64,000 nt of DNA from Chitinophaga pinensis (GCA_943324745.2 CALPMT020000012.1:35013-99012), one strand, 5' to 3'; counted from the stretch's first letter, positions 1 to 8,746 are shown. Translations and numbers: made by a program. Notes: generated by a model not told the origin, from the sequence alone.

Positions 1-80
1 TGTTTTCACTATTAAGAAATTAAGAAGTTTAGGGTGATTGAAGGAGTTATTAGAAAAATGAAAAGTGAAGGTAGGGGTAA

Positions 81-352
81 TTTTACCATTAAGAAATTGA
101 GGAAAATAGGAGGTGTGGGGTGTGAAAAGAGCATTTAGAATAATCGACTTCGACTCCGCTCAGTTTGATTTAGATTTTACCATTAAGAAATATAGGAGGA
201 GAAGAGGTGTGGAAGAAGCATTGAGATAAACAATAATCGACTCCGCTCAGTTTGACTTAGATTTTACCATTAAGAAATTAAGGATGAAAAGAGGTGTGGA
301 AGGAACACTGAGAATAAACAATAATCGACTTCGACTCCGCTCAGTCTGACTT
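81..352 (+). repeat. Three tandem imperfect ~90-bp repeat units
   Basis: Three units start near 81, 173 and 259. Each opens with TTTTACCATTAAGAAAT, has a GAGGTGTGG core, and ends with ATCGACTTCGACTCCGCTCAG followed by a TTTGA or CTGAC tail. The second unit lacks six bases in the last motif (ATCGACTCCGCTCAG). A fragment of the opening motif also occurs at about 11-27. No reading frame is conserved between units, so they look like intergenic repeats rather than coding DNA. A similar array lies on the other side of the neighbouring gene. Confidence 0.8.
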
Positions 353-360
353 TTGAATAT

Positions 361-437
361 TTGACACTGTCAAATTCTTAATGAACCTAAACGAAATCTT
401 CTCCCCTCCATCGATCTTAATTTCTTAATGGTAATCC
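361..437 (-). repeat. Inverted partner unit of the repeat array
   Basis: It begins with the small palindrome TTGACACTGTCAA and ends in CTTAATTTCTTAATGGTAA. The end is the reverse complement of the opening motif of the units at 81-352, so array and partner could pair as a long hairpin. Near-identical units lie at 1872-1956 and 1991-2078. Confidence 0.75.
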
Positions 438-483
438 ACGTTAAATCATCACTAGGTTCCTGAGGTTCTGGACGGACCGTCAC

Positions 484-1566
484 TCAAAACCTTTCAATCA
501 CTTCTCCGCTCAATAACTGATAGGACTTAAAGCAATTTGCAGTCAAACAAGAGTGTACTGGTAATATATACACGATATCCCCAACCTTATAGTTTTTAAT
601 CACTTCATCGGTTGCAGCAAGGATTCCGTGTTCTTGAGATAAACTTTTTACGTAAATACCTTCTAAAATTTCTCCCCAACCGTTTTCTGTTTGCGCGACA
701 ATTCGTCCATAAATAGTACCAAGTTTTGGGTCTACAAATGCATCTTTCGCAAAGTGAACACCGCCACCATGCATAATTAGCTCGTTTTTGTCTGGGTGAA
801 TCGCAACAATTGGGCAAGCCATTGCAATAGCGATATCTTCCATGGTATTGGAACCAATTGACGTTTGCTGGATATCATAAAACACAAAATTTCCAGGACG
901 AATTTCATCCACCATCGAGAAATCTTCTACTACACTACACGTTGGTGTATCCCCAACCGAAAGGATTAGGTTAGGATAATCTTTTGAATAGCGCTCTCTG
1001 AATGGAAGTATGCGTGCAATACTTTCTTTATGAGTCGCTTCGATTTCATCATACGAGGAAGATTTATAGCTATGTCCTGCATGACCTAAAAATCCTAAGA
1101 AATTTAAGTTGTCACTTGCAGCAGTACGTTCTAGGATTGCATCTACCAGTGCTAGGTTGTCAGGTAGTATTCCTGTACGTTTGTATCCGACATCGATTTT
1201 GATGAAGAAACCGATAGGATGTTGTAAATGCTGTAACAGAAAATCAACTGCCTCTAGGTTGATAATCACTACATTTAATTGAATCTTAGATGCTAACTCA
1301 TTGATGGTATCTATTTCCAAGAAGTTTACAGGAAATGCAACCGTGATATCGTTCCATTCCGGTGCAAAATAACGTGCCATATCCAAGGAAGAAACTGTTA
1401 TTTTTTCAACTCCAGCGTCCTTAAACCAGCGACCAATTGCTAACGATTGATGAGTTTTGAAATGCGCACGAAAGATTACATTGTTGCGTTTTGCTTTGTC
1501 TGCAATTTTTTGGATGTTCGTACGACATTTTTTTTCGTCGACAAGAAAGGTTGGTTTTGTAATCAT
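484..1566 (-). CDS. D-threonine aldolase / D-serine dehydratase-like PLP enzyme
   Basis: This 360-aa protein has the fold-type III PLP barrel of the alanine racemase N-terminal family, followed by a D-serine dehydratase-like C-terminal domain. The N-terminal HFKTH motif supplies the likely Schiff-base lysine (K37). A glycine-rich HGGGVH segment lies in the C-terminal half, and LPVHSCLTANCF near the end has the His-x-Cys arrangement that binds zinc in eukaryotic-type D-serine dehydratase. By family, it would cleave or deaminate a D-3-hydroxyamino acid in the cytoplasm; the exact substrate cannot be read from sequence. It stands alone, convergent with no gene, and lies between two composite repeat arrays. 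No clear TAnnTTTG box was found upstream. Confidence 0.8.
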   Translation of the reverse strand: MITKPTFLVDEKKCRTNIQKIADKAKRNNVIFRAHFKTHQSLAIGRWFKDAGVEKITVSSLDMARYFAPEWNDITVAFPVNFLEIDTINELASKIQLNVVIINLEAVDFLLQHLQHPIGFFIKIDVGYKRTGILPDNLALVDAILERTAASDNLNFLGFLGHAGHSYKSSSYDEIEATHKESIARILPFRERYSKDYPNLILSVGDTPTCSVVEDFSMVDEIRPGNFVFYDIQQTSIGSNTMEDIAIAMACPIVAIHPDKNELIMHGGGVHFAKDAFVDPKLGTIYGRIVAQTENGWGEILEGIYVKSLSQEHGILAATDEVIKNYKVGDIVYILPVHSCLTANCFKSYQLLSGEVIERF

Positions 1567-1613
1567 TACTTGGATTTTATGTTGGTTGGTAAAATTAGTG
1601 AAAATTAGGATGT

Positions 1614-1858
1614 AGATTTTACAATTTAGAAATTAAGAAGTAGAGGGATGGTATTAATAATAGTCTACTTCGACTCCGTTAAGTCTGACTTTTTTACCAT
1701 TAGAATAAATAATAGTCGACTTCGACTCCGCTCAGTCTGACTTTTTTACCATTGAGAAATTAAGAAGTGGAGGTTGATATTAAGAGTGAGTAGTGGAGTG
1801 AAAGGTGCATTTAGAATAAACAACAGTCGACTTCGACTCCGCTCAGTCTCAATTTTTT
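1614..1858 (+). repeat. Second direct-repeat array (three partial units)
   Basis: It is related to 81-352. Units start near 1614, 1692 and 1745, with openings such as TTTTTACCATTGAGAAATT and endings CGACTTCGACTCCGCTCAGTC at about 1717 and 1827. The first unit has a diverged ending (TACTTCGACTCCGTTAAGTC) and the middle unit is shortened. The array lies immediately upstream of the inverted units at 1872-2078, the same order as at 81-437. Confidence 0.75.
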
Positions 1859-1871
1859 AAACCCCACACAT

Positions 1872-2078
1872 TTGATACAGTCAAATTCTCAATGAAACTA
1901 AAATCATCTTCTCCACCAATTTACTTTAATTTCTCAACTTCTCAATGGTTAATCCCTTCATCACTCGTCGCTTCAACACTCTTCACTCGGTTGATACCGT
2001 CAAATTCTCAATGAACCTAAACTTATCCTTCTCCCCACCAATTTATCTTAATTTCTCAACTTCTCAATGGTAAATCCC
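1872..2078 (-). repeat. Two tandem inverted partner units
   Basis: Two copies (1872-1956 and 1991-2078) open with TTGATACAGTCAA or TTGATACCGTCAA and close with TTTCTCAACTTCTCAATGG. They match 361-437 and are inverted relative to the opening motif of the direct units. The copies differ by a handful of substitutions, so they are related but not recent. Confidence 0.75.
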
Positions 2079-2123
2079 TTCGCTACGTTACTCAGTTACT
2101 AAGTTCTCTAAGGACCGTTTCTA

Positions 2124-2160
2124 CGTCACTTCGTCACTTCTTCACTCGTCACTCGTCACT
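2124..2160 (+). repeat. Short CGTCACT(T) tandem repeat
   Basis: CGTCACT recurs four times with small spacers (2124, 2132, 2147, 2154). A separate CCTGAGCCTGTCGAAGG motif follows at about 2169-2185. Both lie in the non-coding region before the murQ operon. Confidence 0.6.
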
Positions 2161-2220
2161 AAGTTTAACCTGAGCCTGTCGAAGGGTCACTCAATTCTTT
2201 CTACTTTCAACTATATCTCT

Positions 2221-2228
2221 TATCTTTG
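2221..2228 (+). promoter_or_regulatory. Bacteroidota-type -7 box for the murQ operon
   Basis: TATCTTTG matches TAnnTTTG and ends 19 bases before the ATG at 2248. No good TTG -33 element is seen at the expected spacing, so this rests on one box and its position. Confidence 0.5.
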
Positions 2229-2247
2229 AAAAAAATAGAAATTTCAG

Positions 2248-2742
2248 ATGCAAGTAGTACTCAATAAAACGCAGATTGATCAAAAAATCATGCGTCTAGC
2301 ACATCAGATTTTAGAGAATTCCTTAGAGGAAAAAATGATTTTTATCGCAGGTATATTTGGAAATGGTGCACGTATCGCAAAAGAATTAGGACGTATTATT
2401 CAAGAAAATTCAGATCATCAAGTGACTGTCTTTGAAATTAAGATGAATAAAGAACAGCCATTAACAGAAGATATCACAATTTCTATCGATGCGAATTTGT
2501 TGTTAAACGGTTTTATCGTGTTAGTGGATGATGTAATTAATTCAGGTTCTACCATGCAGTATGCGTTGATGAAATTATTGGAAAAACCAGTGAAAGCAAT
2601 TAAAACTGTTTCTTTGGTTGATAGACGACACAGAAGATATCCAATCAAAAGTGATTTTGTAGGAATTACACTTTCTACTACCATGAAAGAGCGCGTAGAA
2701 ATGGATTTAGATAAAGAGGATTATTTTGCTTATTTAGTGTGA
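2248..2742 (+). CDS. PyrR-like phosphoribosyltransferase family protein
   Basis: This 164-aa protein carries the PRPP-binding signature FIVLVDDVINSGSTM near residues 90-104, typical of type I phosphoribosyltransferases of the PyrR/uracil type. A role in nucleobase salvage or sensing is plausible, but the base specificity is not visible. It is the first gene of a close-packed operon: murQ begins 3 bases after its stop, then trmD and a TsaC-like gene. A TAnnTTTG box lies just upstream. Because the RNA-binding features of PyrR cannot be judged by eye, the name pyrR is not assigned. Confidence 0.8.
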   Translation: MQVVLNKTQIDQKIMRLAHQILENSLEEKMIFIAGIFGNGARIAKELGRIIQENSDHQVTVFEIKMNKEQPLTEDITISIDANLLLNGFIVLVDDVINSGSTMQYALMKLLEKPVKAIKTVSLVDRRHRRYPIKSDFVGITLSTTMKERVEMDLDKEDYFAYLV

Positions 2743-2745
2743 CTT

Positions 2746-3552
2746 ATGATTCGTACAACAGAAACAGCTAGTAATTACGATGGACTCGAAAAAATGTCTA
2801 CAGCCGAGTTATTATTCAATATCAATAACGAAGATAAAACAGTTCCATTAGCCATCGAAAAAGAACTTTCAGCGATAGAGAATTTTGTGAATGCGGCGTT
2901 TGTACGTATGCAACAAGGTGGACGTTTGTTCTATATGGGAGCTGGAACAAGTGGACGTTTAGGAGTTGTGGATGCAAGTGAGTGTCCGCCGACCTTTGGT
3001 GTTCCGTTTGATTTAGTAAATGGTATCATAGCGGGAGGAGACAAAGCGATTCGTAAAGCAGTCGAATTTGCAGAAGATGACCGCGAACAAGGATGGAAAG
3101 ACCTAGAAGAATACTGTGTTTCTCCAAACGATGTGTTAGTAGGAATTGCTGCTTCCGGAACAACTCCTTATGTTTTGGGAGCCATGGAAAAAGCAAATGA
3201 AGCAGGATTGATTACCTGCGGACTTTCCTGCAATGCTGGTAGTCCCTTGAGTCACGTGGCACAATTTGCGATAACACCAGTCGTTGGACCAGAATTTGTT
3301 ACTGGAAGTACGCGAATGAAAGCAGGAACAGCTCAAAAATTAGTCTTAAACATGATTTCTACTTCCTTGATGATCAAATTGGGTCGCGTAGAAGGTAATC
3401 GTATGGTAGATATGCAATTAAGTAACTTGAAATTAGTGGATCGGGGAACCAACATGGTCAAAGAAAAATTAAATATTCCCTACGAAGAAGCGAAAGAATT
3501 ACTGTTGAAATATGGTAGTGTTCGTGAAGCCGTATTAGCCTATAAAAACTAA
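2746..3552 (+). CDS. murQ: N-acetylmuramic acid 6-phosphate etherase
   Basis: MurQ cleaves the lactyl ether of MurNAc-6-phosphate to give GlcNAc-6-phosphate and D-lactate in peptidoglycan recycling. This 268-aa SIS-fold protein shows the sugar-phosphate motif YMGAGTSGRLGVVDASECPP with the expected catalytic Glu (about E79), the AVEFAEDD stretch that carries the second conserved acid, and the C-terminal-half motif VTGSTRMKAGTAQK. It is somewhat shorter than the E. coli protein at the C-terminus. No MurNAc kinase or transporter lies beside it; the operon partners are a phosphoribosyltransferase, trmD and a TsaC-like gene, so the grouping is not a dedicated recycling operon. Confidence 0.92.
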   Translation: MIRTTETASNYDGLEKMSTAELLFNINNEDKTVPLAIEKELSAIENFVNAAFVRMQQGGRLFYMGAGTSGRLGVVDASECPPTFGVPFDLVNGIIAGGDKAIRKAVEFAEDDREQGWKDLEEYCVSPNDVLVGIAASGTTPYVLGAMEKANEAGLITCGLSCNAGSPLSHVAQFAITPVVGPEFVTGSTRMKAGTAQKLVLNMISTSLMIKLGRVEGNRMVDMQLSNLKLVDRGTNMVKEKLNIPYEEAKELLLKYGSVREAVLAYKN

Positions 3553-3555
3553 GCC

Positions 3556-4233
3556 ATGCGCATAGATATATTAACGATTTTACCAGAATTATTGCAAGGA
3601 CCGTTTTCGGCATCGATTTTAAAACGTGCACAAGAGAAAGGAATCGCTGAAATCCATTTACATAACATCCGCGATTATGCTACAAACAAGCAAAAAAGCG
3701 TGGATGATTACGCGTATGGAGGTGGAGCAGGAATGGTAATGTCCATTGAACCAATTGCAATTTTAATTGATAAATTAAAAGCGGAAAGAACCTACGATGA
3801 GGTGATTTACATGACACCAGATGGAGAAGTGTTGGACCAACGTATGGCGAATAATTTGTCACTCGGTGAAAATTTGATCATTTTGTGTGGTCATTACAAA
3901 GGGGTAGACGAACGCGTGCGTGAAATGTATATTACCAAAGAAGTTTCCATTGGTTCCTATGTATTATCTGGAGGAGAATTAGCGGCAGCAGTATTGACAG
4001 ATAGTATTATACGTTTGATTCCTGGCGTGTTGAACGATGAGACATCCGCATTGACTGATAGTTTTCAAGACGATTTACTTTCTCCGCCGGTATATACGCG
4101 TCCTCCAGAATTTAAAGGAAACCGTGTGCCAGATGTATTATTATCTGGAAACTTTGAGTTGATTGAAAAATTCCGTGAGGAGAAAGCACTAGAGCGTACA
4201 AAAGCACGTAGACCAGATTTGTTAGGAGAATAG
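3556..4233 (+). CDS. trmD: tRNA (guanine37-N1)-methyltransferase TrmD
   Basis: TrmD methylates G37 of tRNAs using S-adenosylmethionine and prevents +1 frameshifting. The 225-aa length is usual. The SPOUT-family motifs are intact: [11 protein letters not shown] in the N-terminal half, [12 protein letters not shown] at about 111-122, and the knot segment [13 protein letters not shown]. The C-terminal substrate helix region [19 protein letters not shown] is also present. The gene starts 3 bases after the murQ stop and is followed 1 base later by the TsaC-like gene, so two anticodon-loop modification functions are adjacent. Confidence 0.96.
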   Translation: MRIDILTILPELLQGPFSASILKRAQEKGIAEIHLHNIRDYATNKQKSVDDYAYGGGAGMVMSIEPIAILIDKLKAERTYDEVIYMTPDGEVLDQRMANNLSLGENLIILCGHYKGVDERVREMYITKEVSIGSYVLSGGELAAAVLTDSIIRLIPGVLNDETSALTDSFQDDLLSPPVYTRPPEFKGNRVPDVLLSGNFELIEKFREEKALERTKARRPDLLGE

Positions 4234-4234
4234 G

Positions 4235-4792
4235 ATGGAAGCAACGATAGAAAAAGCGAAAAGTGTCCTAAATGAAGGAGGAACGATACTTTATCCTACG
4301 GATACCATTTGGGGAATCGGGTGTGATGCTACGAATGATGAAGCATGTAAAAAGATATTAGATATCAAAAATCGCCCTGAGAATAAAAGTTTTATTGTTC
4401 TGGTAGATAGCATCCAAATGTTAGAAAAATACACGGTAGAATTTCCTGAAGTGTGTTATGATTTGGTAGAATATGCCGATAAACCGTTGACTATTATTTA
4501 TCCCAATGCAAAAGGATTGGCAGCAAGTGTGTTAGCAAAAGACGGAACTGTTGGAATTCGTGTTACGAAAGATCCTTTTTGTGTGAAGTTGATTCGTTCG
4601 ATTCGTAAACCGATTGTTTCTACTTCTGCGAATATTTCGGGTGAGGCGAGTCCTGTGAGTTATGCCGAAATCTCTAATAAAATCAAGGAGAATGTTGATT
4701 TGATTTGCTTAGAAGGAACGAAAACTTCTACGAAACCATCTCAGATTTTGAAGATTGGAATTGATATGTCGATTGAGATAATTAGGAAGTAA
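4235..4792 (+). CDS. L-threonylcarbamoyladenylate synthase (YrdC/TsaC-like)
   Basis: The 185-aa YrdC-domain protein has the motifs TILYPTDTIWGIGCDA near residues 17-32, KNRPENKSFIVLV, and STSANISGEASP near 131-142. These match TsaC/Sua5 enzymes, which make the threonylcarbamoyl-AMP used for tRNA t6A37. It lacks the C-terminal Sua5 domain. It is the last gene of the operon with trmD, consistent with a tRNA-modification job. A second, more YciO-like paralogue occurs at 38014-38625; this copy, with the canonical STSAN motif, is the better candidate for the t6A enzyme. Confidence 0.88.
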   Translation: MEATIEKAKSVLNEGGTILYPTDTIWGIGCDATNDEACKKILDIKNRPENKSFIVLVDSIQMLEKYTVEFPEVCYDLVEYADKPLTIIYPNAKGLAASVLAKDGTVGIRVTKDPFCVKLIRSIRKPIVSTSANISGEASPVSYAEISNKIKENVDLICLEGTKTSTKPSQILKIGIDMSIEIIRK

Positions 4793-5145
4793 GTTTTTTT
4801 GTTTTGATATAAAATTCACAAAGGTAATTACTGTGATTCACAGAGATTTTTTTATCAAATAGTTGTTCTTATTTTTAGAGCTATATGACTAAAATCATTT
4901 AAGCCATTGAAAACTAGATATCTTCATTAACCAATTTTATGGTAACGATACGCGAATTTGAATTCAAAGTAGGAGCAGGATTTATTATCTAAATGTTATG
5001 AAATATGTTGCGTATGCAATTACTTCTTTTGTTTTCAGTTTTCAACGAACTGGATATCGAGGAAAATTCTGATATTTAAGGGTTTGTCTTTGTGTGAATT
5101 TATCGCAAAATTCTTATTATATTCGCTCTATCAAATTTTGAAATT
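4793..5145. other. 353-bp intergenic region, no gene recognised
   Basis: Only very short open frames occur, and none looks coding. The stretch around 4812-4850 has a loose repeated theme (TTCACAAAGG / GATTCACAGAG) of unknown meaning. No strong terminator after the TsaC-like gene and no consensus promoter before the thiolase gene were found; TATATTCG near 5119 is one mismatch from a -7 box. Confidence 0.5.
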
Positions 5146-6327
5146 ATGATCAAAAAAGAAGTATATATTGTTTCTGCAGTAAGAACACCAATCGGAAGTT
5201 TCTTAGGTGCATTGTCTAGCATTTCAGCTACAGATTTAGGTGCAACTGCCATTAAAGGCGCTGTTGAAAAAGCAGGGATTGCTCCCGATGCAATACAAGA
5301 AGTATTTATGGGTAACGTACTTCAAGCGGGTGTAGGACAAGCTCCTGCTCGTCAAGCTGCTTTAAAAGCTGGTTTGTCAAATACCGTTCCTAGTACGACA
5401 ATCAATAAAGTATGTGCCTCTGGTATGAAGTCTGTGATGTTAGGTGCGCAATCCATTATTGCTGGGGATAATGACCTAGTAGTAGCAGGAGGAATGGAAA
5501 GTATGTCTCAAACACCACATTACATCGACGGTAGAAATGGGACAAAATTCGGTAATATTTTGATGTTGGATGGTATTACAAAAGATGGTTTGTTAGATGT
5601 ATATAGCAAAGTTCCTATGGGAAATTGTGCTGAATTATGTGCAAAAGAATATAACGTAACTCGTGAAGATCAAGATAATTTTGCAGTTGATTCCTACAAA
5701 AAATCTGCCGAAGCATGGAAAAATGGTCACTTTGCTAATGAAGTTGTTCCAGTATCTGTTCCTCAACGTAGAGGAGATGCTATTTTGGTTGGTGAAGATG
5801 AAGAATACAAAAATGTTTTCTTAGATAAAATCCCAACATTGCGACCAGCTTTTGATAAAGAAGGAACGATCACCGCTGCAAATGCATCAAAATTAAACGA
5901 TGGTGCATCTGCTTTGATTTTAGCTTCTGCTGAGGCTGTTGCTAAATACAACTTGAAACCAATTGCTAAAATTGTTTCTTATGCGGATGCAGCACATGCT
6001 CCTGAATGGTTTACAACTGCACCCGCAAAAGCGGTTGATAAAGCATTGGAAAAAGGGAATCTTAAAAAAGAAGATATCAACTTCTGGGAATTTAACGAAG
6101 CCTTCGCAGTTGTTGGATTAGCAAATGTTAAAATATTAGGCTTAGACCCTCAAAAAGTAAATATTTACGGTGGTGCTGTTGCTTTAGGACACCCGCTAGG
6201 TAACTCAGGATCTCGTATATTAGTAACTTTGGTAAATGTATTGAAACAAAATAACGCGAAGTACGGCGGTGCTGCTATATGTAATGGTGGTGGTGGTGCT
6301 TCTGCAGTTATCATTGAAAATATCTAA
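5146..6327 (+). CDS. Acetyl-CoA C-acetyltransferase (thiolase)
   Basis: This 393-aa protein is full length for a biosynthetic-type thiolase, which interconverts acetyl-CoA and acetoacetyl-CoA or other 3-ketoacyl-CoAs in the cytoplasm. The acyl-accepting cysteine is in INKVCASGMKS (C90). The C-terminal catalytic pair is present in ALGHPLGNSG (H349) and CNGGGGASA (C379), and NEAFA is intact. Whether it acts in acetyl-CoA assimilation or in fatty-acid breakdown is not clear, because no other beta-oxidation genes are nearby. It appears monocistronic and is followed by a strong terminator. Confidence 0.93.
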   Translation: MIKKEVYIVSAVRTPIGSFLGALSSISATDLGATAIKGAVEKAGIAPDAIQEVFMGNVLQAGVGQAPARQAALKAGLSNTVPSTTINKVCASGMKSVMLGAQSIIAGDNDLVVAGGMESMSQTPHYIDGRNGTKFGNILMLDGITKDGLLDVYSKVPMGNCAELCAKEYNVTREDQDNFAVDSYKKSAEAWKNGHFANEVVPVSVPQRRGDAILVGEDEEYKNVFLDKIPTLRPAFDKEGTITAANASKLNDGASALILASAEAVAKYNLKPIAKIVSYADAAHAPEWFTTAPAKAVDKALEKGNLKKEDINFWEFNEAFAVVGLANVKILGLDPQKVNIYGGAVALGHPLGNSGSRILVTLVNVLKQNNAKYGGAAICNGGGGASAVIIENI

Positions 6328-6349
6328 TCGTTGACAAAAAACGAAATCT

Positions 6350-6388
6350 GACAAAAGACTTTAATTTTTTAAAGTCTTTTGTCTTTTT
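6350..6388 (+). terminator. Rho-independent terminator after the thiolase gene
   Basis: A perfect 13-bp stem (6350-6362 with 6371-6383) encloses an 8-base loop and is followed by five T residues. It ends the thiolase transcript and separates it from hemB. Confidence 0.85.
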
Positions 6389-6414
6389 AACCAATTTGTC
6401 TTTTTAACCAATTT
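6381..6414 (+). repeat. Perfect 17-bp tandem duplication
   Basis: GTCTTTTTAACCAATTT occurs twice head to tail (6381-6397 and 6398-6414). The first copy begins inside the terminator's right arm and T-tract, so this looks like a slippage duplication of the terminator tail in the hemB leader. Confidence 0.85.
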
Positions 6415-6443
6415 ATAATTCCTTACTCATAATTCATAACCCC

Positions 6444-7415
6444 ATGAATATTCGTCCAAGAAGAAATCGTAAAAATGCAACCATTCGTGCAATGGTAGAA
6501 GAAACCAAACTAGGTGCTGAAAATTTAATTTATCCTATCTTTTTACAGGATGGAAAAGGGATTAAATCGGAAATTAAATCATTACCAAATAATTTCCGAT
6601 GGAGTATCGATATGCTTCTACCTGAGGTGGAGAAATGTTTGGAATTAGGAATCAATACCTACGTTCTTTTTCCTGCCATAGAAGAACGTTTGAAAGATGC
6701 AATCGCTTCTCATAGCTATGCTTCGGATAATTTTTATTTGGATGTAATTCGAAGCTTGAAAGATCGTTTTCCTGAAATCGTTTTGATGAGTGATGTGGCC
6801 ATGGATCCATATTCTTCAGATGGTCACGATGGTTTAGTGCGCGATGGTAAAATTATCAATGATGAAACACTTCCAATTTTAGCGAAGATGTCTATAGCAC
6901 AAGCACAAGCAGGCATTGATATACTTGGACCTTCGGATATGATGGATGGGCGAGTAGGGTATATTCGTGAAGCATTGGATCAAGCGAATTTTACTGATGT
7001 GAGTATTATGTCTTATTCAGTCAAATATGCAAGTGCTTTCTACGGTCCATTCCGAGATGCGTTAGATTCAGCGCCAAAATCAGGGGATAAAAAAACGTAC
7101 CAAATGAATCCTGCTAATCGTCGTGAAGCATTAATCGAAGCGGAATTGGATATACAAGAAGGTGCAGATATGTTAATGGTAAAACCAGCACTTTGTTATT
7201 TAGACGTAATTGCTTCTTTGAAAGAAAAATTCGATGTTCCAATCACGGCGTACAACGTAAGTGGGGAATGCGCAATGGTATATGCTGCATCTCAAAATGG
7301 GTGGTTGAATTATGAAGCTACCATGTCTGAAATGTTGTTAAGTATACGTCGTGCTGGTGCGGATGGTATTTTGACCTATTTCGCTAAAGACTTCGCAACC
7401 TTATTGAAAAAGTAA
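6444..7415 (+). CDS. hemB: Delta-aminolevulinic acid dehydratase (porphobilinogen synthase)
   Basis: HemB condenses two 5-aminolevulinate molecules to porphobilinogen for haem and other tetrapyrroles. The 323-aa length is standard. The two Schiff-base lysines are visible in SYSVKYASAFYGPF (K194) and MLMVKPALCYLD (K247). The metal-site region reads SDVAMDPYSSDGHDG (from about 116), with no cysteine triad; by family knowledge this is the aspartate-rich, magnesium-dependent type rather than the zinc type. The stop codon overlaps the ATG of the next gene by one base (TAATG), indicating translational coupling. Confidence 0.96.
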   Translation: MNIRPRRNRKNATIRAMVEETKLGAENLIYPIFLQDGKGIKSEIKSLPNNFRWSIDMLLPEVEKCLELGINTYVLFPAIEERLKDAIASHSYASDNFYLDVIRSLKDRFPEIVLMSDVAMDPYSSDGHDGLVRDGKIINDETLPILAKMSIAQAQAGIDILGPSDMMDGRVGYIREALDQANFTDVSIMSYSVKYASAFYGPFRDALDSAPKSGDKKTYQMNPANRREALIEAELDIQEGADMLMVKPALCYLDVIASLKEKFDVPITAYNVSGECAMVYAASQNGWLNYEATMSEMLLSIRRAGADGILTYFAKDFATLLKK

Positions 7416-7906
7416 TGAAGTATCAAGATATATTAGACGATGCGAAAGCAAATCTTCCTGCATTAAAAAAGAAAATTGTCAGTCTCAAGAAAACAAATAA
7501 TCGTTTACTAGATACCCAATTTCATACCGCTCATACAAAAACTTTCAAGGGAATTGACTGTCTATCTTGTGCCAATTGTTGTAAAACAACGAGTCCTATA
7601 TTCCGTAAGGTAGACATAGACCGTATCTCCAAAAGTATGGGTATGAAATCCGGTAAATTCGAAGACGAATTCCTTCGTTTGGATGAAGACAATGATTTTG
7701 TTCTAAAATCTTCCCCTTGTTATTTCCTTGGAGTTGACAATAAATGTTCTATTTACGATGTTCGACCTTTAGCGTGTAGAGAATATCCACATACTGATCG
7801 AAAAAATATGTTTCAAATTTTAGATGTGACCACAAAGAATGTAGAAATATGTCCTGCTGTTGCCAAAATTGTAACTGAAATAGAAGGTAATGTAAAAGCC
7901 AAGTAA
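7415..7906 (+). CDS. YkgJ-family cysteine-cluster protein
   Basis: The 163-aa protein has the eight-cysteine pattern of the YkgJ/CxxCxxCC family: DCLSCANCC near residues 49-57, then SSPCYFL, KCSIYDVRP and ACREYPH, with a further cysteine near the C-terminus. Such proteins are predicted to bind a metal or iron-sulfur cluster; their biochemical role is largely unknown. Coupling to hemB (one-base overlap) suggests a link with iron or tetrapyrrole metabolism, but this is inference. The N-terminal 35 residues are basic and probably helical. Confidence 0.82.
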   Translation: MKYQDILDDAKANLPALKKKIVSLKKTNNRLLDTQFHTAHTKTFKGIDCLSCANCCKTTSPIFRKVDIDRISKSMGMKSGKFEDEFLRLDEDNDFVLKSSPCYFLGVDNKCSIYDVRPLACREYPHTDRKNMFQILDVTTKNVEICPAVAKIVTEIEGNVKAK

Positions 7907-7935
7907 AGACGCCGTATTTGGCGTCTACTTTTTTT
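7907..7935 (+). terminator. Terminator between convergent genes
   Basis: A 7-bp GC-rich stem AGACGCC/GGCGTCT (7907-7913 with 7920-7926) has a 6-base loop and a T-tract to 7935. It lies directly after the YkgJ-family stop and ends against the stop codon of the convergent TPM gene. Confidence 0.75.
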
Positions 7936-8716
7936 ACCAACTCCCTCCAGATCCGCCACCGCCGAATCCTCCGCCGCCAAATCCACCAAATCCTCCGCCG
8001 CCAGAACTACCTCCGCCAAATCCTCCGCCACTACCGAATCCACTTCCCATAAAGAAGAATCCAGCTGGCCCCATGGTCATGCCTCCACGACCTCCACGAC
8101 CACCTTTTTTGGAAAGTAGGAATACAAATAAGGCAATGATTAATAAGACAATAATTGCAGTAGATTTTGATTTTCGACCATTCTTTTTCGCATATTTTGC
8201 AGAGTTATATTCCCCTTTAGCAAATTTCATCAAGACATCCGTTGTGTTGTCTAGTCCTTTGTAAAATTCTCCAGATTTTAAATAAGGTATTAATTCATCT
8301 TCTTCAATTTGTCGACAAGTATAATCAGGAATCGCACCTTCTAAACCTTTACCAGTTGCAATAAAAAACTTACGCTCTCCAGGTCCACCGGTTGGTTTGA
8401 TCAAAATTACAATTCCATTATCTTCTTTTTCATGACCAATTCCCCATTTATCACCTAATTCGTATGCGAATTCTGCGGGTTCATACCCTGCCAAATCGTC
8501 TACAATAACAATCACTATTTGATTAGAAGTAGATTCTGCAAAAGCAGTCAATTTGTTTTCTAATAATCGTTGCTCATCGACACTTAGAAAATCAGGGAAT
8601 TCTTTAGAAAAATTGTTAACTAATCTAGGAGGATTTGGAGCATCAGGAATCCCATTCTGACCAAAAACAGTCAAAGCACACAATAATAAGAGAGAAAGAA
8701 AAAAACGGTTTAACAT
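7934..8716 (-). CDS. TPM-domain membrane protein with glycine-rich tail (YgcG-like)
   Basis: The 260-aa protein starts with a signal peptide (FLSLLLLCALTVFGQ). A TPM domain at about 35-165 contains NQIVIVIVDDLAGYEP and GIVILIKPTGG. A membrane helix (STAIIVLLIIALFVFLLS, about 187-204) follows, then a tail made almost wholly of Gly, Ser and Phe. This is the YgcG/TPM family architecture; members have been linked to membrane protein quality control and photosystem repair in other organisms, but the role here is unknown. It is the third gene of a lemA-TPM-TPM group on the minus strand. The glycine-rich C-terminus creates GC-rich DNA at 7945-8100, unlike the surroundings. Confidence 0.85.
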   Translation of the reverse strand: MLNRFFLSLLLLCALTVFGQNGIPDAPNPPRLVNNFSKEFPDFLSVDEQRLLENKLTAFAESTSNQIVIVIVDDLAGYEPAEFAYELGDKWGIGHEKEDNGIVILIKPTGGPGERKFFIATGKGLEGAIPDYTCRQIEEDELIPYLKSGEFYKGLDNTTDVLMKFAKGEYNSAKYAKKNGRKSKSTAIIVLLIIALFVFLLSKKGGRGGRGGMTMGPAGFFFMGSGFGSGGGFGGGSSGGGGFGGFGGGGFGGGGSGGSW

Positions 8717-8746
8717 GGGTATAAATTATGAATTAATATATTAATT

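Noticed and set aside
1002..1202. Plus-strand open frame inside the D-threonine aldolase-like gene
   Set aside because: It is opposite a gene with intact PLP and metal motifs and has no features of its own.
1..2200. CRISPR-like array
   Set aside because: The repeats are about 90 bp with degenerate borders, no short identical repeats separated by unique spacers, and no cas genes in the window.
4793..5145. Small genes in the gap before the thiolase gene
   Set aside because: Open frames such as one starting at 4998 are under 30 codons, with no recognisable protein or promoter.
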